Shown: positions 54,734 to 63,725, numbered from the stretch's first letter. The stretch: 64,000 nucleotides of DNA from Gracilibacillus alcaliphilus (GCF_016909015.1 NZ_JAFBFA010000007.1:104342-168341); one strand, 5' to 3'. The notes: a model not told the origin generated them from the letters alone. Translations and numbers: made by a program.

Positions 54734-55468
54734 TCAGACATCAAACTTCTTAGTATAATTCGCAGGTGTGTAGCCTGTGGCTTTGCGAAACGAGCGTATA
54801 AAGTGCGATTGATCGGCATAATATGACAAATAACTGTCACTGTCGAGTGACTGTTGCAGACGTAGTACCTTAAGAAAATCATGCGGAGCAAATCCCGTTG
54901 TCTGTCTCAGAGTTCGCTGGAGCTGACGAGTCGACACACCTGCAATACCTGCCATATCAGCTACCATGTGAATATCATCAATCTGGGCAAATATTTTTTC
55001 AGTTACAGGGTTTGCCGCTACCAGTTTTTCTTCGATTAGCTGCTCCACTAGATCAGATAATACGGACTGTTTGGCAGTAAAGTCTAGCCCAGCAAGTCTG
55101 CGGTTAGTTTCATCAAGTGGCAAGAGGCCTGTATAAGGCGAGTCTACTATGCCATAGATCGCTGAACCTTTCCACACGCCAGGCAAGAACCGAATATTGA
55201 CATAATGGAACTCTTTGCCAAGGTTTAGTTCCTCTGAAGTAGCATGGAGTTTTGTGATACCTGTTATCTCTGGATTTAGCTGATCAAAAATGAGGTAGGT
55301 GCATGAGTCGGGCAAGGCATGGAAAAGGTAATCATCAGCCAGCGGAGTATCAGTCTTTAGTTCCAAAAAGCGATGCACCAAGCCAGACAAATGGCTGGGC
55401 GGTTCTACCTCAATAAATTGTACTTGTGATATAGTTTTTTGTTTTCCATTGCCTTTGGGATTGTACAT
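54734..55468 (-). CDS. AraC-family transcriptional regulator
   Basis: A 244-residue regulator with an N-terminal DUF6597-like effector domain (FIEVEPPSHLSGLVHRFLEL; YVNIRFLPGVWKG) and a C-terminal AraC double HTH (AGVSTRQLQRTLRQTTGFAP; SHFIRSFRKATGYTPANYTK). ATG 55468 follows AAGGAGG; an earlier in-frame ATG overlaps that site. About 70 bases before the VOC gene, which it may control. Confidence 0.88.
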   Translation of the reverse strand: MYNPKGNGKQKTISQVQFIEVEPPSHLSGLVHRFLELKTDTPLADDYLFHALPDSCTYLIFDQLNPEITGITKLHATSEELNLGKEFHYVNIRFLPGVWKGSAIYGIVDSPYTGLLPLDETNRRLAGLDFTAKQSVLSDLVEQLIEEKLVAANPVTEKIFAQIDDIHMVADMAGIAGVSTRQLQRTLRQTTGFAPHDFLKVLRLQQSLDSDSYLSYYADQSHFIRSFRKATGYTPANYTKKFDV

Positions 55469-55772
55469 ATGTCTTTTCCTCCTTGCCATTTGTTTCAATA
55501 CCGCCGAAGGTTATTATTGATAAAATAAATTGTTCATTTTTAATTGTATTAACAACTTCATTATATCAAATAAAGTGATGTATTCAGGCTTGATTTTACT
55601 GAAAAAAAGTTGCTATTCATGACTTTCTTGCATAGTATCGGATATTCCCTGGTTTATAAGTTTTTTTTTACCGTATCAAAGTTCATCTGCAGTAGTAAAA
55701 TAGCCATGAAATCCTGTCAAGGCACATGAAAATATGGTGTTTTGGTAGGGGGCCGCAATTCGCATAAAACAG
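55469..55772. other. intergenic region with dispersed repeat
   Basis: It holds the second copy of the 130-base repeat (55619-55751) and the putative promoter of the AraC gene. Nothing else seen. Confidence 0.5.
55619..55751. repeat. dispersed non-coding repeat, copy B
   Basis: Same element as 53463-53595, with the same orientation. Blocks in common include TTGCATAGTAT, TTTTTTTTACCGTA, CAAAGTTCAT and TGGTGTTTTGGTAG (in copy A CAGTGTTTTGATAG). Confidence 0.7.
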
Positions 55773-55802
55773 AAAAAACCGCTGGATCTCCAGCGGTTTT
55801 TT
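55773..55802 (-). terminator. terminator of the CAP-domain gene
   Basis: An 11-bp stem (AAAACCGCTGG with CCAGCGGTTTT) with T-runs on both strands. Confidence 0.85.
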
Positions 55803-55809
55803 CATCTAT

Positions 55810-56529
55810 TTATTTACCAATGAATTGTTGTGTCCAGACATTTCCATTCTCTACATAACCTACACCAATATGTGTAAAGTCACTGCTAAGAATATTGGCT
55901 CTATGTCCCTCACTATTCATCCATGCGTCCACTACTTCTTCTGGTGAACGTTGTCCTTTGGCAATGTTTTCACCAGCTGTTTGGTAGCTGATACCAAATT
56001 GTTTCATCATATCGAATGGAGAACCGTAAGTTGGGCTGTTATGGTCGAAATAACCATTTTTAGCCATATCTTCTGATTTTGCTTTTGCTACTTTACTAAG
56101 CTCAGCATCTGCTTCTAATGGAGCTAACCCTTGTTTTTCACGCTCTTGATTAGTTAAATCAACTACTTGCTCTTCGAATTGACTTAACTCACCAGCTTGT
56201 TGATTTTCGTCAGCTGATTTTTCTGGTGCTTCAGAGGTTGTTTCTTCTGCCTGCGGTTGTTCTGGGGCAGAAGCTTGTCCCTCTTCTTGCTCAGCCTGAG
56301 GAGCATTTCCTTGTTCTGCTTGTTCTTGCTGCCATTGCCCAGTTGGGAATGAAATGGCACATCTATTAATTACATCCTGAATATTAGATTCAGAGTGTTG
56401 CTCTACGGAGACATTGGACTGGACGTCTTTTACCTCATAGGATTGTGCGGCAACATTGTCAGCTGAGAAACCAGCGGCAATGGTTACGGCACCTGTGAGG
56501 ATAATTCCTGTAACTACTTTCTTGTTCAT
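55810..56529 (-). CDS. secreted CAP-domain (SCP/PR-1, YkwD-like) protein
   Basis: A 239-residue exported protein: signal peptide (about 1-29), a Gln/Glu/Pro-rich linker (about 60-105) and a C-terminal CAP domain (about 110-239) with the expected residues (NQEREKQGLAPLEAD; HNSPTYGSPFDMMKQFG; AGENIAKGQRSPEEVVDAWM; SEGHRANILS). Related Bacillus proteins occur on spores and cell walls. ATG 56529 with AAAGGAG upstream; the GTG four codons earlier is too near to it. Confidence 0.88.
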   Translation of the reverse strand: MNKKVVTGIILTGAVTIAAGFSADNVAAQSYEVKDVQSNVSVEQHSESNIQDVINRCAISFPTGQWQQEQAEQGNAPQAEQEEGQASAPEQPQAEETTSEAPEKSADENQQAGELSQFEEQVVDLTNQEREKQGLAPLEADAELSKVAKAKSEDMAKNGYFDHNSPTYGSPFDMMKQFGISYQTAGENIAKGQRSPEEVVDAWMNSEGHRANILSSDFTHIGVGYVENGNVWTQQFIGK

Positions 56530-56966
56530 GTTCTTACACACTCCTTTGTTTTTGATTCGTGAATATCATAGCACATGATTTTTGTAATATTTGTGGTTAA
56601 TTTTTCATAAAAAAATAGAATTACTTAAACTCCTTATCTAGCAAAGCCTCTAGAAATGATAGAATGGAATATCATGGTTGTGTTAGCAAAAACAATATGA
56701 AAATAAGGTATTGACAATTTTGAAAGCAAAGAGAAATGTAACGATTTGTATCAGAAAGATTGCGAATGTAACGAAAAAAGAAATATTGGTGGATGTTCAT
56801 GGAAAAGGGTTTCAACAGCTTTAATGAATGGTTATTCGAAACCATTTTCTTTATATAAAATGATGGGATAAATAATAATAATATGCTTTTTGGAAACAAT
56901 CCCGTATAATAAATAAGGTAGTATTTATTGCATCTAAGTTTAAAGTATGTGAAATAAAAGGTAGGA
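56530..56966. other. intergenic region
   Basis: AT-rich with no supported gene. It separates two divergent genes and must hold both promoters; I could not single them out. Confidence 0.5.
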
Positions 56967-58139
56967 ATGAAGATGACGGAAGAGAATATAACGAGATTGA
57001 TGATAGAAGATAAGGAATATATTTTAATTGGTACGGCACATGTCTCCAAACAGAGTGCCGAGCAAGTGAAAGAAGTAATTGAACAGGAACAGCCTGACTC
57101 AGTTTGTGTGGAGTTGGATAAGCAGCGATATGACTCTGTAATGAATGGCAGTAACTGGCGTGATATGGACATCTTTCAAGTGATTAAACAAAAGAAGGCA
57201 ACCCTTCTTTTAATGAATCTGGCGATCTCCTCGTTTCAAAAGCGAATGGCTAAGCAGTTTGGCGTTAAGCCTGGTCAAGAAATGATTCAAGGAATTGAAT
57301 CTGCTGAAGAGGTGGGGGCTGAACTGGTGCTTGCCGATCGTAATATCCAGATTACGTTTTCGCGAATTTGGGGAAGTATGGGCATGAAAGGAAAAATGAT
57401 GCTCCTGACACAAGTATTTGCCGGTGTTTTCTCCCGTGAAACCATTACAGAAGAAGAATTAGAAAAAATGAAATCTCAAGATGCTATCGATAGTGTCTTA
57501 AATGAATTTTCAGAAACCTTTCCTTCTTTAAAACGTCCGCTGATTGATGAGCGGGATCAGTATCTGGCACAAAAGATTAAAACGGCACCAGGTGAGAAGG
57601 TTGTAGCCGTGTTAGGTGCGGCACATGTGCCAGGGATAACGAAGGAGATTCAACGAGAACATGATTTAGATAAATTAACTAAGCTGCCGCCGAAATCAAA
57701 GGCACCTAAAATTATCGGCTGGTCAATTCCGGTGATTGTCATTGGTTTAATTCTTTACACGTTCCTGACGAATCCAACTGCAGGATGGCAGCAGATTCTC
57801 AGCTGGCTGTTGTGGAATGGCGGGATATCTGCTATCGGTGTTATTATTGCCTTTGGGCATCCTTTGGCTGTATTGACGGCCTTGGTAGCCGCTCCGTTTA
57901 CTTCGCTGAATCCATTTTTGGCAGCCGGCTGGTTTGCAGGATTTGTGCAGGCATGGGTTAAGAAACCACATGTATCGGATTTTGAGACACTATCAGATGA
58001 TGTCCATAGTGTTAAAGGCTTTTGGGATAATAAAGTAACAAGAATTCTGTTAGTGATTGTATTAGCTAACCTAGGCAGTTCATTAGGAACAATTGTGGGT
58101 GGTGCAGATATTATCCGTGTTTTTCTGAATAATCTATAA
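56967..58139 (+). CDS. TraB/PrgY family membrane protein
   Basis: A 390-residue protein: the N-terminal TraB domain (about 1-235; LIGTAHVSKQSAEQVKEVIE, PDSVCVELDKQRYDSVM, VAVLGAAHVPGITKEIQ) resembles the Tiki/EreA/PrgY fold with two GTAH/GAAH motifs, thought to act as a metallopeptidase; four or five membrane helices follow (about 250-390). In enterococci PrgY blocks self-response to a sex pheromone. No peptide pheromone gene is seen here. The start is ATG 56967 or 56973. Confidence 0.87.
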   Translation: MKMTEENITRLMIEDKEYILIGTAHVSKQSAEQVKEVIEQEQPDSVCVELDKQRYDSVMNGSNWRDMDIFQVIKQKKATLLLMNLAISSFQKRMAKQFGVKPGQEMIQGIESAEEVGAELVLADRNIQITFSRIWGSMGMKGKMMLLTQVFAGVFSRETITEEELEKMKSQDAIDSVLNEFSETFPSLKRPLIDERDQYLAQKIKTAPGEKVVAVLGAAHVPGITKEIQREHDLDKLTKLPPKSKAPKIIGWSIPVIVIGLILYTFLTNPTAGWQQILSWLLWNGGISAIGVIIAFGHPLAVLTALVAAPFTSLNPFLAAGWFAGFVQAWVKKPHVSDFETLSDDVHSVKGFWDNKVTRILLVIVLANLGSSLGTIVGGADIIRVFLNNL

Positions 58140-58142
58140 GTG

Positions 58143-58178
58143 AAAAAAGGGCTTTCTTTAGTAGAAAAGTCCTTTTTT
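58143..58178 (+). terminator. terminator after the TraB-like gene
   Basis: AAAGGGCTTTC pairs with GAAAAGTCCTTT with minor mismatches and a T-run follows. Confidence 0.7.
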
Positions 58179-58213
58179 ATATTTTATACTAGAACACAAG
58201 TTCGCTTTTGTGT

Positions 58214-58219
58214 TATAAT
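58214..58219 (+). promoter_or_regulatory. extended -10 box of the small toxin-like gene
   Basis: TGTTATAAT (TGnTATAAT) lies 38 bases before the start codon. No good -35 is seen, which is usual for extended -10 promoters. Confidence 0.6.
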
Positions 58220-58257
58220 ATGGACAACCCTCTCTTGAAAGGGGGTGAGGTGAGAAT

Positions 58258-58392
58258 ATGGATGTGGTGTTAAGCAATGCAGTATTGATTATCGGATTAC
58301 TCGTAGCCTGCATCAATCTAACAACGGCTATAATAAACCATCGAAAACAGAAAAAGAAGGATCGCCGCTCTGCCAAGCGACGATCCAAGTAA
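58258..58392 (+). CDS. 44-residue membrane peptide, candidate type I toxin
   Basis: One membrane helix (about residues 4-25, SNAVLIIGLLVACINLTTAI) is followed by a strongly basic tail (HRKQKKKDRRSAKRRSK). This size and layout match type I toxins of Firmicutes, though I cannot assign a named family. A good ribosome binding site (GGGGTGAGGTGA) precedes ATG. A convergent minus-strand promoter and terminator define an antisense RNA over the 3' end (see the next entry). Toxicity is inferred only. Confidence 0.6.
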   Translation: MDVVLSNAVLIIGLLVACINLTTAIINHRKQKKKDRRSAKRRSK

Positions 58393-58437
58393 ATCCACAG
58401 GAGTGTGGGGAGGTTCCTCACACTCACTCCATATTCT
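58349..58437 (-). ncRNA. candidate antisense antitoxin RNA
   Basis: Minus-strand promoter: TTTACA (58473-58468) and TATAAT (58449-58444), 18 bases apart, giving a start near 58437. The transcript would cross the toxin-gene 3' region and end at an 11-bp stem (58359-58369 with 58376-58386, arms GGATCGCCGCT and AGCGACGATCC) followed on the minus strand by a T-rich stretch. Length about 90. No experimental support. Confidence 0.5.
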
Positions 58438-58445
58438 ATTTCTAT
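58398..58445 (+). terminator. terminator-like hairpin of the toxin mRNA
   Basis: GAGTGTG (58401) pairs with CACACTC (58419), extended inward by GGGAGG/CCT, followed by a T-rich but interrupted stretch. Confidence 0.5.
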
Positions 58446-58497
58446 TATACAAGAAGTATGTGTATGTTGTAAATAATTTCATACGATGATCTAGTGC

Positions 58498-59382
58498 TTA
58501 TCGATATATATCTTGTAATGTCTGTCCAATTGTTGGATAGCGAAAGGTGTAGCCGGCATCCAGCAGACGTTTAGGTAAGACCCAACGACTTTTTAGGATA
58601 AGTTCTGTTTCTGTTTGTAAAAAGACAGCACCCAGCTCTAATAAGACTTTAGGGGTTGGCAGACCAATAGGTCGGTGTAATTTGCTTCTTAATGCCTTCA
58701 TTAATCGATCGTTTGTTAACGGATGTGGAGAAGAGCAATTAAACACGCCTTTTAGCTGGGGATGGTCTCGCAAAAAAAGTACAATATGAAGGAGATCATC
58801 AACATGAATCCAGCTGAACATCTGTTTTCCATTGCCTTGGGGTCCGCCCAATCCATAAGTGACAAGGTTTTTATAAGGGGTTGCAACACCGCCGTTTGGT
58901 CCTAATACGATAGCGATCCTAAGCGCGATCTGTCTTGTTTGTGGTAATTGGAATTGAAAAAAGGTCTGCTCCCATTTGGCAGCGACATCCACAGAAAAGC
59001 CAGTTCCAATTTCTCCGTCGACTTCTGTCATCGGGCGATCTTCTGCATGGCGATAAATGGTTGCAGTGCTTGCATTAATCCATAATGCAGGAGGCTGTGA
59101 ACAGGCCTGTATGGCATCTCCGAGCAGTTTGGTCGTCCCGATTCGAGACTGTAAAATTTCTCTCCTGTTCCGAGAATGGTATCGGCAATTAACCGATTTA
59201 CCAGCAAGGTTAATCACCATTTCCGCCCCTTCCAATGCTTCGACCATCGCCTGAAAATCATTCCAAGTAATGGCTGGTGCTTTTCTGGCAATCATCTCAA
59301 CTTGATAACCCATTTGTTGAAAATGATTTCTGAAATAGTTTCCAATAAAACCTGTTCCGCCTGCTAGTACGATTTTTGTCAT
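58498..59382 (-). CDS. TIGR01777-family NAD(P)-dependent epimerase
   Basis: A 294-residue SDR-type sugar-epimerase-like protein: N-terminal KIVLAGGTGFIGNYF, then MVINLAGKSVNCRYHSRNRR with the family pattern GxSVxxR, WINASTATIYRH, and the C-terminal domain (WVLPKRLLDAGYTFRYPTI). Related to B. subtilis YfhF and plant/animal SDR39U1. Substrate unknown. It stands alone between the toxin locus and the NAD operon. ATG 59382 follows AAAGGAAAGG. Confidence 0.88.
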   Translation of the reverse strand: MTKIVLAGGTGFIGNYFRNHFQQMGYQVEMIARKAPAITWNDFQAMVEALEGAEMVINLAGKSVNCRYHSRNRREILQSRIGTTKLLGDAIQACSQPPALWINASTATIYRHAEDRPMTEVDGEIGTGFSVDVAAKWEQTFFQFQLPQTRQIALRIAIVLGPNGGVATPYKNLVTYGLGGPQGNGKQMFSWIHVDDLLHIVLFLRDHPQLKGVFNCSSPHPLTNDRLMKALRSKLHRPIGLPTPKVLLELGAVFLQTETELILKSRWVLPKRLLDAGYTFRYPTIGQTLQDIYR

Positions 59383-59612
59383 GCGTATCCTTTCCTTTCT
59401 TTTATCAATATACTAATTATTAGGTATAGTTACCCCACTTGAGAGACAAAACAATACGGATGAAAATCTCCCTTTACTAACTGCTGCATTTTTTCTTCTT
59501 AAATCTAGCATAACAAAATTCAAATATATGTGAAATATTTCTGACAATTGCGGTGACATTTGCTATAATAAACAATTAAATAATAGTACCCTAAAGAAAA
59601 GAGGGATAACGT

Positions 59613-60182
59613 ATGACAAAAGCATTGTTGAATATTGATTATACATACGATTTTGTCGCTGATGACGGGGCATTGACGTGTGGGAAGCCGGGGCAGGCGT
59701 TAGAAGCAAATATTGTAGCTGTTACGGAGAAGTTTGTGAAAGAGGGAGCATATACCGTTTTTGCTGTCGATGTACATGATCATGATGATTCCTTTCATCC
59801 AGAAACGAAGCTGTTTCCGCCACATAACATTCGTGGAACGAAGGGCAGAGATCTCTATGGCCGGTTAATGGAAACGTATCAGAAGAATCAAGATCAAGAA
59901 AATGTATATTATATGGATAAGACGAGATATTCTGCCTTTGCTGGTACAGATTTAGAGATTAAACTAAGGGAACGCCATATTCAAGAAGTTCATTTAGTAG
60001 GTGTCTGTACAGATATCTGTATTCTGCATACAGCTATAGATGCTTATAATAAAGGCTTTCAGATTGTTGTATATCGAGATGCTGTTGCCTCTTTTAGCCA
60101 AGCAGGGCATGAATGGGCACTTGGGCATTTTGAACAGACATTAGGAGCGACGGTAAAAGAATTTGGAGGAGACCAACCATGA
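59613..60182 (+). CDS. pncA: nicotinamidase, isochorismatase-like family
   Basis: A 189-residue cysteine hydrolase that converts nicotinamide to nicotinate. NIDYTYDF near the start (the catalytic Asp), a metal-binding AVDVHDHDDSFHPE and the catalytic Cys in VGVCTDICILHTAIDA are all present. First gene of a three-gene NAD salvage operon; its stop overlaps the next start (ATGA). RBS AGAGGGA before the ATG. Confidence 0.92.
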   Translation: MTKALLNIDYTYDFVADDGALTCGKPGQALEANIVAVTEKFVKEGAYTVFAVDVHDHDDSFHPETKLFPPHNIRGTKGRDLYGRLMETYQKNQDQENVYYMDKTRYSAFAGTDLEIKLRERHIQEVHLVGVCTDICILHTAIDAYNKGFQIVVYRDAVASFSQAGHEWALGHFEQTLGATVKEFGGDQP

Positions 60183-61636
60183 CATATGCAGACGATAGCT
60201 TAATGTTACACACCGATTTATATCAAGTAAATATGGCCGAAACGTATTGGCGTGACGGCATGGCTGATAAAAAAGCGGTATTTGAACTATATTTTCGTAA
60301 GCTGCCATTTGATAATGGCTATGCCGTATTTGCCGGGTTAGAGCGTGTCCTTGATTTTATCGAAAATTTCGGTTTTACAGAAAGTGACCTTGCGTATCTT
60401 AAAGAAATTGGCGGCTATAAGGATGACTTTTTAGATTATTTGCGGAATCTCCGCTTTAGTGGGTCTATTCGTTCGATGAGAGAAGGCGAAGTTGTGTTTG
60501 CGAATGAGCCGTTAATGCGAATCGAAGCACCATTGGCAGAGGCACAGTTGATAGAAACACCGCTTTTAAATATTGTGAATTATCAAACATTAATTGCTAC
60601 CAAAGCAGCCCGTATTAAGTATGTTGTTGGTTCTCATGCTGTCATGGAATTTGGAACAAGACGTGCACATGAAATGGACGCAGCTGTGTGGGGAACGCGG
60701 GCAGCATATATTGGCGGTTTCTCTGCCACTAGTAATGTACGGGCAGGGAAGATTTTTGGTATTCCGATTGCAGGTACACATGCCCACTCAATGGTGCAAG
60801 CCTACCGCGATGATTATACCGCCTTCAAGAAATATGCCAGTACACATAAGAATTGTGTGTTCCTTGTGGATACCTATGATACACTGCTTTCAGGTGTACC
60901 AAATGCGATTCGGGTGGCACAGGAATTTGAAGGACGTATTCACTTTGAAGGTATCCGATTGGATAGCGGGGATATGGCCTATTTATCGAAGAAGGCGCGC
61001 AAAATGTTAGATGATGCGGGTTTTCCTGAAGCCAAGATTATTGCCTCTAATGATTTAGATGAATATACGATCTTAAACTTACAAGCACAAGGTGCTGAAA
61101 TTGATACCTATGGAATCGGCACTAAGCTGATTACTGCATTTGATCAAGCAGCCTTGGGCGGGGTGTATAAGCTAGTGGCTATTGAGGAAGATGGCGAAAT
61201 GAAAGATACGATTAAGATCTCCGCGAATCCGGAGAAAGTGACAACACCAGGCAGTAAAAAAGTCTATCGTATTATTAATAATAAAGACGGCCGCTCTGAA
61301 GGAGATTATATTGCGCTTGACAATGAAGATCCGCAAGCAGAAGCATCATTAAAAATGTTTCATCCTGTTCACACCTACATGAGCAAATTTGTCAGTGATT
61401 TCACAGCGGTAGACTTACACCAAGATGTGGTAGTTAAAGGGAACATTCATTATCAGCAGCCTTCCTTAGAAGAGATACAACAATATGCCATGGGGAATAT
61501 GGAATTGCTGTGGGATGAATATAAACGAACCATGAAACCGGCCGAATACCCAGTAGACTTAAGTGAAGCCTGTTGGGAAAATAAAATGAACCTAATTAGA
61601 AATGTGAAAAACAGGGTAAAGAATATCAAGGAATAA
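60179..61636 (+). CDS. pncB: nicotinate phosphoribosyltransferase
   Basis: A 485-residue enzyme making nicotinate mononucleotide from nicotinate, PRPP and ATP. Family signatures: MLHTDLYQVNMAETYW at the start, FELYFRKLPFDNGYAVFAGL, EFGTRRAHEMDAAVWGTRAA split as EFGTRRAHEMDAA with the phosphoribosyl site, GTHAHSMVQAY, and IRLDSGDMAYLSKKAR. Overlaps pncA by four bases, with GGAGGAG inside the pncA end. Confidence 0.95.
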   Translation: MTYADDSLMLHTDLYQVNMAETYWRDGMADKKAVFELYFRKLPFDNGYAVFAGLERVLDFIENFGFTESDLAYLKEIGGYKDDFLDYLRNLRFSGSIRSMREGEVVFANEPLMRIEAPLAEAQLIETPLLNIVNYQTLIATKAARIKYVVGSHAVMEFGTRRAHEMDAAVWGTRAAYIGGFSATSNVRAGKIFGIPIAGTHAHSMVQAYRDDYTAFKKYASTHKNCVFLVDTYDTLLSGVPNAIRVAQEFEGRIHFEGIRLDSGDMAYLSKKARKMLDDAGFPEAKIIASNDLDEYTILNLQAQGAEIDTYGIGTKLITAFDQAALGGVYKLVAIEEDGEMKDTIKISANPEKVTTPGSKKVYRIINNKDGRSEGDYIALDNEDPQAEASLKMFHPVHTYMSKFVSDFTAVDLHQDVVVKGNIHYQQPSLEEIQQYAMGNMELLWDEYKRTMKPAEYPVDLSEACWENKMNLIRNVKNRVKNIKE

Positions 61637-61654
61637 TGGAAAGGAGCAGTTAAA

Positions 61655-62482
61655 ATGCGCCCGCTTCAACAAGAGATTATCAAGAACTTAAAGGTAGATT
61701 CTACAATGAAACCAAAGGATGCCTTTCGTCGCAGTGTTAATTTTGTTAAAGCCTATTTAACGAAATTCCCTTTCTTAGAAAGTGTGGTTTTAGGTATTTC
61801 AGGCGGACAGGACTCCACCTTAGCAGGTTATATCTGTCAAACAGCTGTTAATGAGCTTAATGAGGAAATAGAACAGGATAAATATCGTTTTATTGCGGTT
61901 CGATTGCCTTATGGGGCCCAAGCAGATGAGTCTGATTGTATGGATGCACTGGAGTTTATTCAACCAAGCCGTGTTGTGCGAGTCAATATCAAGGCAGCCG
62001 TGGATGCAAGTGAACAATCTCTTAAAGCTGATTTTGGAGAAATAAGTGAATTTGTTAAAGGGAACACCAAGGCTAGAGAGAGAATGAAGTTACAGTTTGA
62101 TATAGCAGCAATGAGCAAGGGAGTAGTGGTCGGTACCGATCATGCAGCCGAGGCGGTGACAGGCTTCTACACCAAGTTCGGTGATGGAGCGGCCGATATC
62201 TTGCCAATCTATGGTCTTACCAAGCGTCAAGGCCGGGCTATTTTAGAGATGTTGGACTGTCCGGAACATTTATATAAGAAAACGCCTACCGCTGATTTAG
62301 AAAGTGACCGTCCTCAGCTTCCGGATGAAGAGGCATTAGGTGTAACGTATGAAGCGATTGATGATTATTTAGAAGGTAAAGCTGTTTCAGAACAAGATGC
62401 GGAAACAATTGAAGGCTGGTATGTAAGAACACGTCATAAACGTGAGCTACCGGTTACGGTGTTTGATGACTGGTGGAAATAA
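61655..62482 (+). CDS. nadE: ammonia-dependent NAD synthetase
   Basis: A 275-residue enzyme catalysing the last step of NAD synthesis. The ATP pyrophosphatase P-loop GISGGQDSTLAGY, VVVGTDHAAEAVTGFYTKFG-type signature (VGTDHAAEAVTGF, KFGDGAADILPI) and LGVTYEAIDDYLEG are present. The glutaminase domain is absent, so ammonia is the nitrogen donor. AAAGGAG precedes ATG, 18 bases after pncB. Confidence 0.95.
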   Translation: MRPLQQEIIKNLKVDSTMKPKDAFRRSVNFVKAYLTKFPFLESVVLGISGGQDSTLAGYICQTAVNELNEEIEQDKYRFIAVRLPYGAQADESDCMDALEFIQPSRVVRVNIKAAVDASEQSLKADFGEISEFVKGNTKARERMKLQFDIAAMSKGVVVGTDHAAEAVTGFYTKFGDGAADILPIYGLTKRQGRAILEMLDCPEHLYKKTPTADLESDRPQLPDEEALGVTYEAIDDYLEGKAVSEQDAETIEGWYVRTRHKRELPVTVFDDWWK

Positions 62483-62527
62483 TACAACCGTCTTTCAAGA
62501 AGAACAGATATAAGAGTTAAGCATCAA

Positions 62528-62566
62528 AAGGCTGTCACCATAAGCTGGGTGGCAGTCTTTGTTTTT
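62528..62566 (+). terminator. terminator of the NAD salvage operon
   Basis: AAGGCTGTCACC pairs with GGTGGCAGTCTT (two mismatched or wobble positions) and is followed by a T-rich run. Confidence 0.6.
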
Positions 62567-62659
62567 CTAATCAGCTTAAAGCCAACAAAGGCAACAGAAA
62601 TATGAAACAAATCTCGTTGAGTTGTTTTGATTGCATTACGTATATATATTTGATATATT

Positions 62660-62677
62660 TATCTCGAATTCGAAATA
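62660..62677. promoter_or_regulatory. MhqR-type operator
   Basis: TATCTCGAATTCGAAATA is a near-perfect palindrome that matches the operator consensus of the MarR-type regulator MhqR (quinone stress) of B. subtilis as I remember it, and lies 65 bases before a gene of the type MhqR controls. Confidence 0.7.
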
Positions 62678-62741
62678 AAATGTGAATTGGATTGTGATAA
62701 TGTCATGATCCATTTAGATTCTAAACAATGGAGTTGATAAT

Positions 62742-63725
62742 ATGAACGGTTTAAAAGGTATTCACCATGTTACTGCGATAACTAGCAGTGCGGAAGAGAA
62801 CTATAAATTTTTCACCTATGTTTTAGGCATGCGTTTAGTAAAAAAGACGGTCAATCAAGATGATATTCAAACCTATCATTTATTTTTTGCGGATGACAAA
62901 GGTAGTCCAGGAACAGATATGACTTTCTTCGATTTCCCAGGTATTCCAAAGGGGCAGCATGGCACAAATGAGATTTATCGGACAGGTTTTCGTGTCCCTT
63001 CCGATGCAGCGATTGATTATTGGGTCAAACGTTTTGACCGTTTAGGGGTTAAGCATGAAGGAGTTCAGGAACAGTTTGGTAAAAAGGTGCTTTCTTTTGT
63101 TGACTTTGATGATCAACAATATCAATTGGTTTCTGATGAGCATAATCAAGGCGTAGAGACTGGTGTGCCTTGGCAAGACGGCCCTATTCCATTGGAATAT
63201 GCCATTACAGGTCTAGGTCCCATCTTTGTTCGCATTCAAGATTTCAAGTACTTTAAACAAGTAATGGAGAAGGTATTGCTTTTTAACGAAATCGATCAAG
63301 AAGCGGAACTTCATTTATTTGAAGTAGGGGAAGGCGGAAATGGAGCACAGGTTATTGTCGAGGAAAATAGGGATTTACCAATGGCAGTGCAAGGTTATGG
63401 TACCGTCCATCATGCCGCTTTCCGGATTGAAGATAAAGAAACCTTACATCAATGGGATGAGCATTATCGGAAATTCGGTTTCCAAACCTCAGGGTATGTA
63501 GATCGTTTCTTCTTTAAATCACTATATACCCGTGTGGCACCGCAGATTCTCTTTGAACTGGCAACAGATGGCCCAGGGTTTATGGGCGATGAACCATACG
63601 AAACACTTGGAGAAAAATTGTCACTGCCTCCATTTTTAGAAGGAAAAAGAGATCAGATAGAGGGTATGGTACGCCATATTGATACAACTCGCAGCACACA
63701 GCAGTTTGAGAAGGAATATGAATGA
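62742..63725 (+). CDS. ring-cleaving dioxygenase (MhqA/MhqO-like, VOC family)
   Basis: A 327-residue protein of two VOC domains: KGIHHVTAITSSAEENYKFF and the second-domain GYGTVHHAAFRIEDKET, with metal ligands His in IHHVTA, His in TVHHAAF and Glu in ILFELATDGPGF. B. subtilis MhqO/MhqA detoxify quinones under MhqR control and the operator upstream supports that assignment. Intact start ATG 62742, with GGAG upstream. Confidence 0.9.
   Translation: MNGLKGIHHVTAITSSAEENYKFFTYVLGMRLVKKTVNQDDIQTYHLFFADDKGSPGTDMTFFDFPGIPKGQHGTNEIYRTGFRVPSDAAIDYWVKRFDRLGVKHEGVQEQFGKKVLSFVDFDDQQYQLVSDEHNQGVETGVPWQDGPIPLEYAITGLGPIFVRIQDFKYFKQVMEKVLLFNEIDQEAELHLFEVGEGGNGAQVIVEENRDLPMAVQGYGTVHHAAFRIEDKETLHQWDEHYRKFGFQTSGYVDRFFFKSLYTRVAPQILFELATDGPGFMGDEPYETLGEKLSLPPFLEGKRDQIEGMVRHIDTTRSTQQFEKEYE

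Noticed and set aside
56672..57172. A 166-codon minus-strand frame overlapping the TraB-like gene
   Set aside because: It is antisense to a well-supported coding region over half its length and shows no ribosome binding site or family resemblance.
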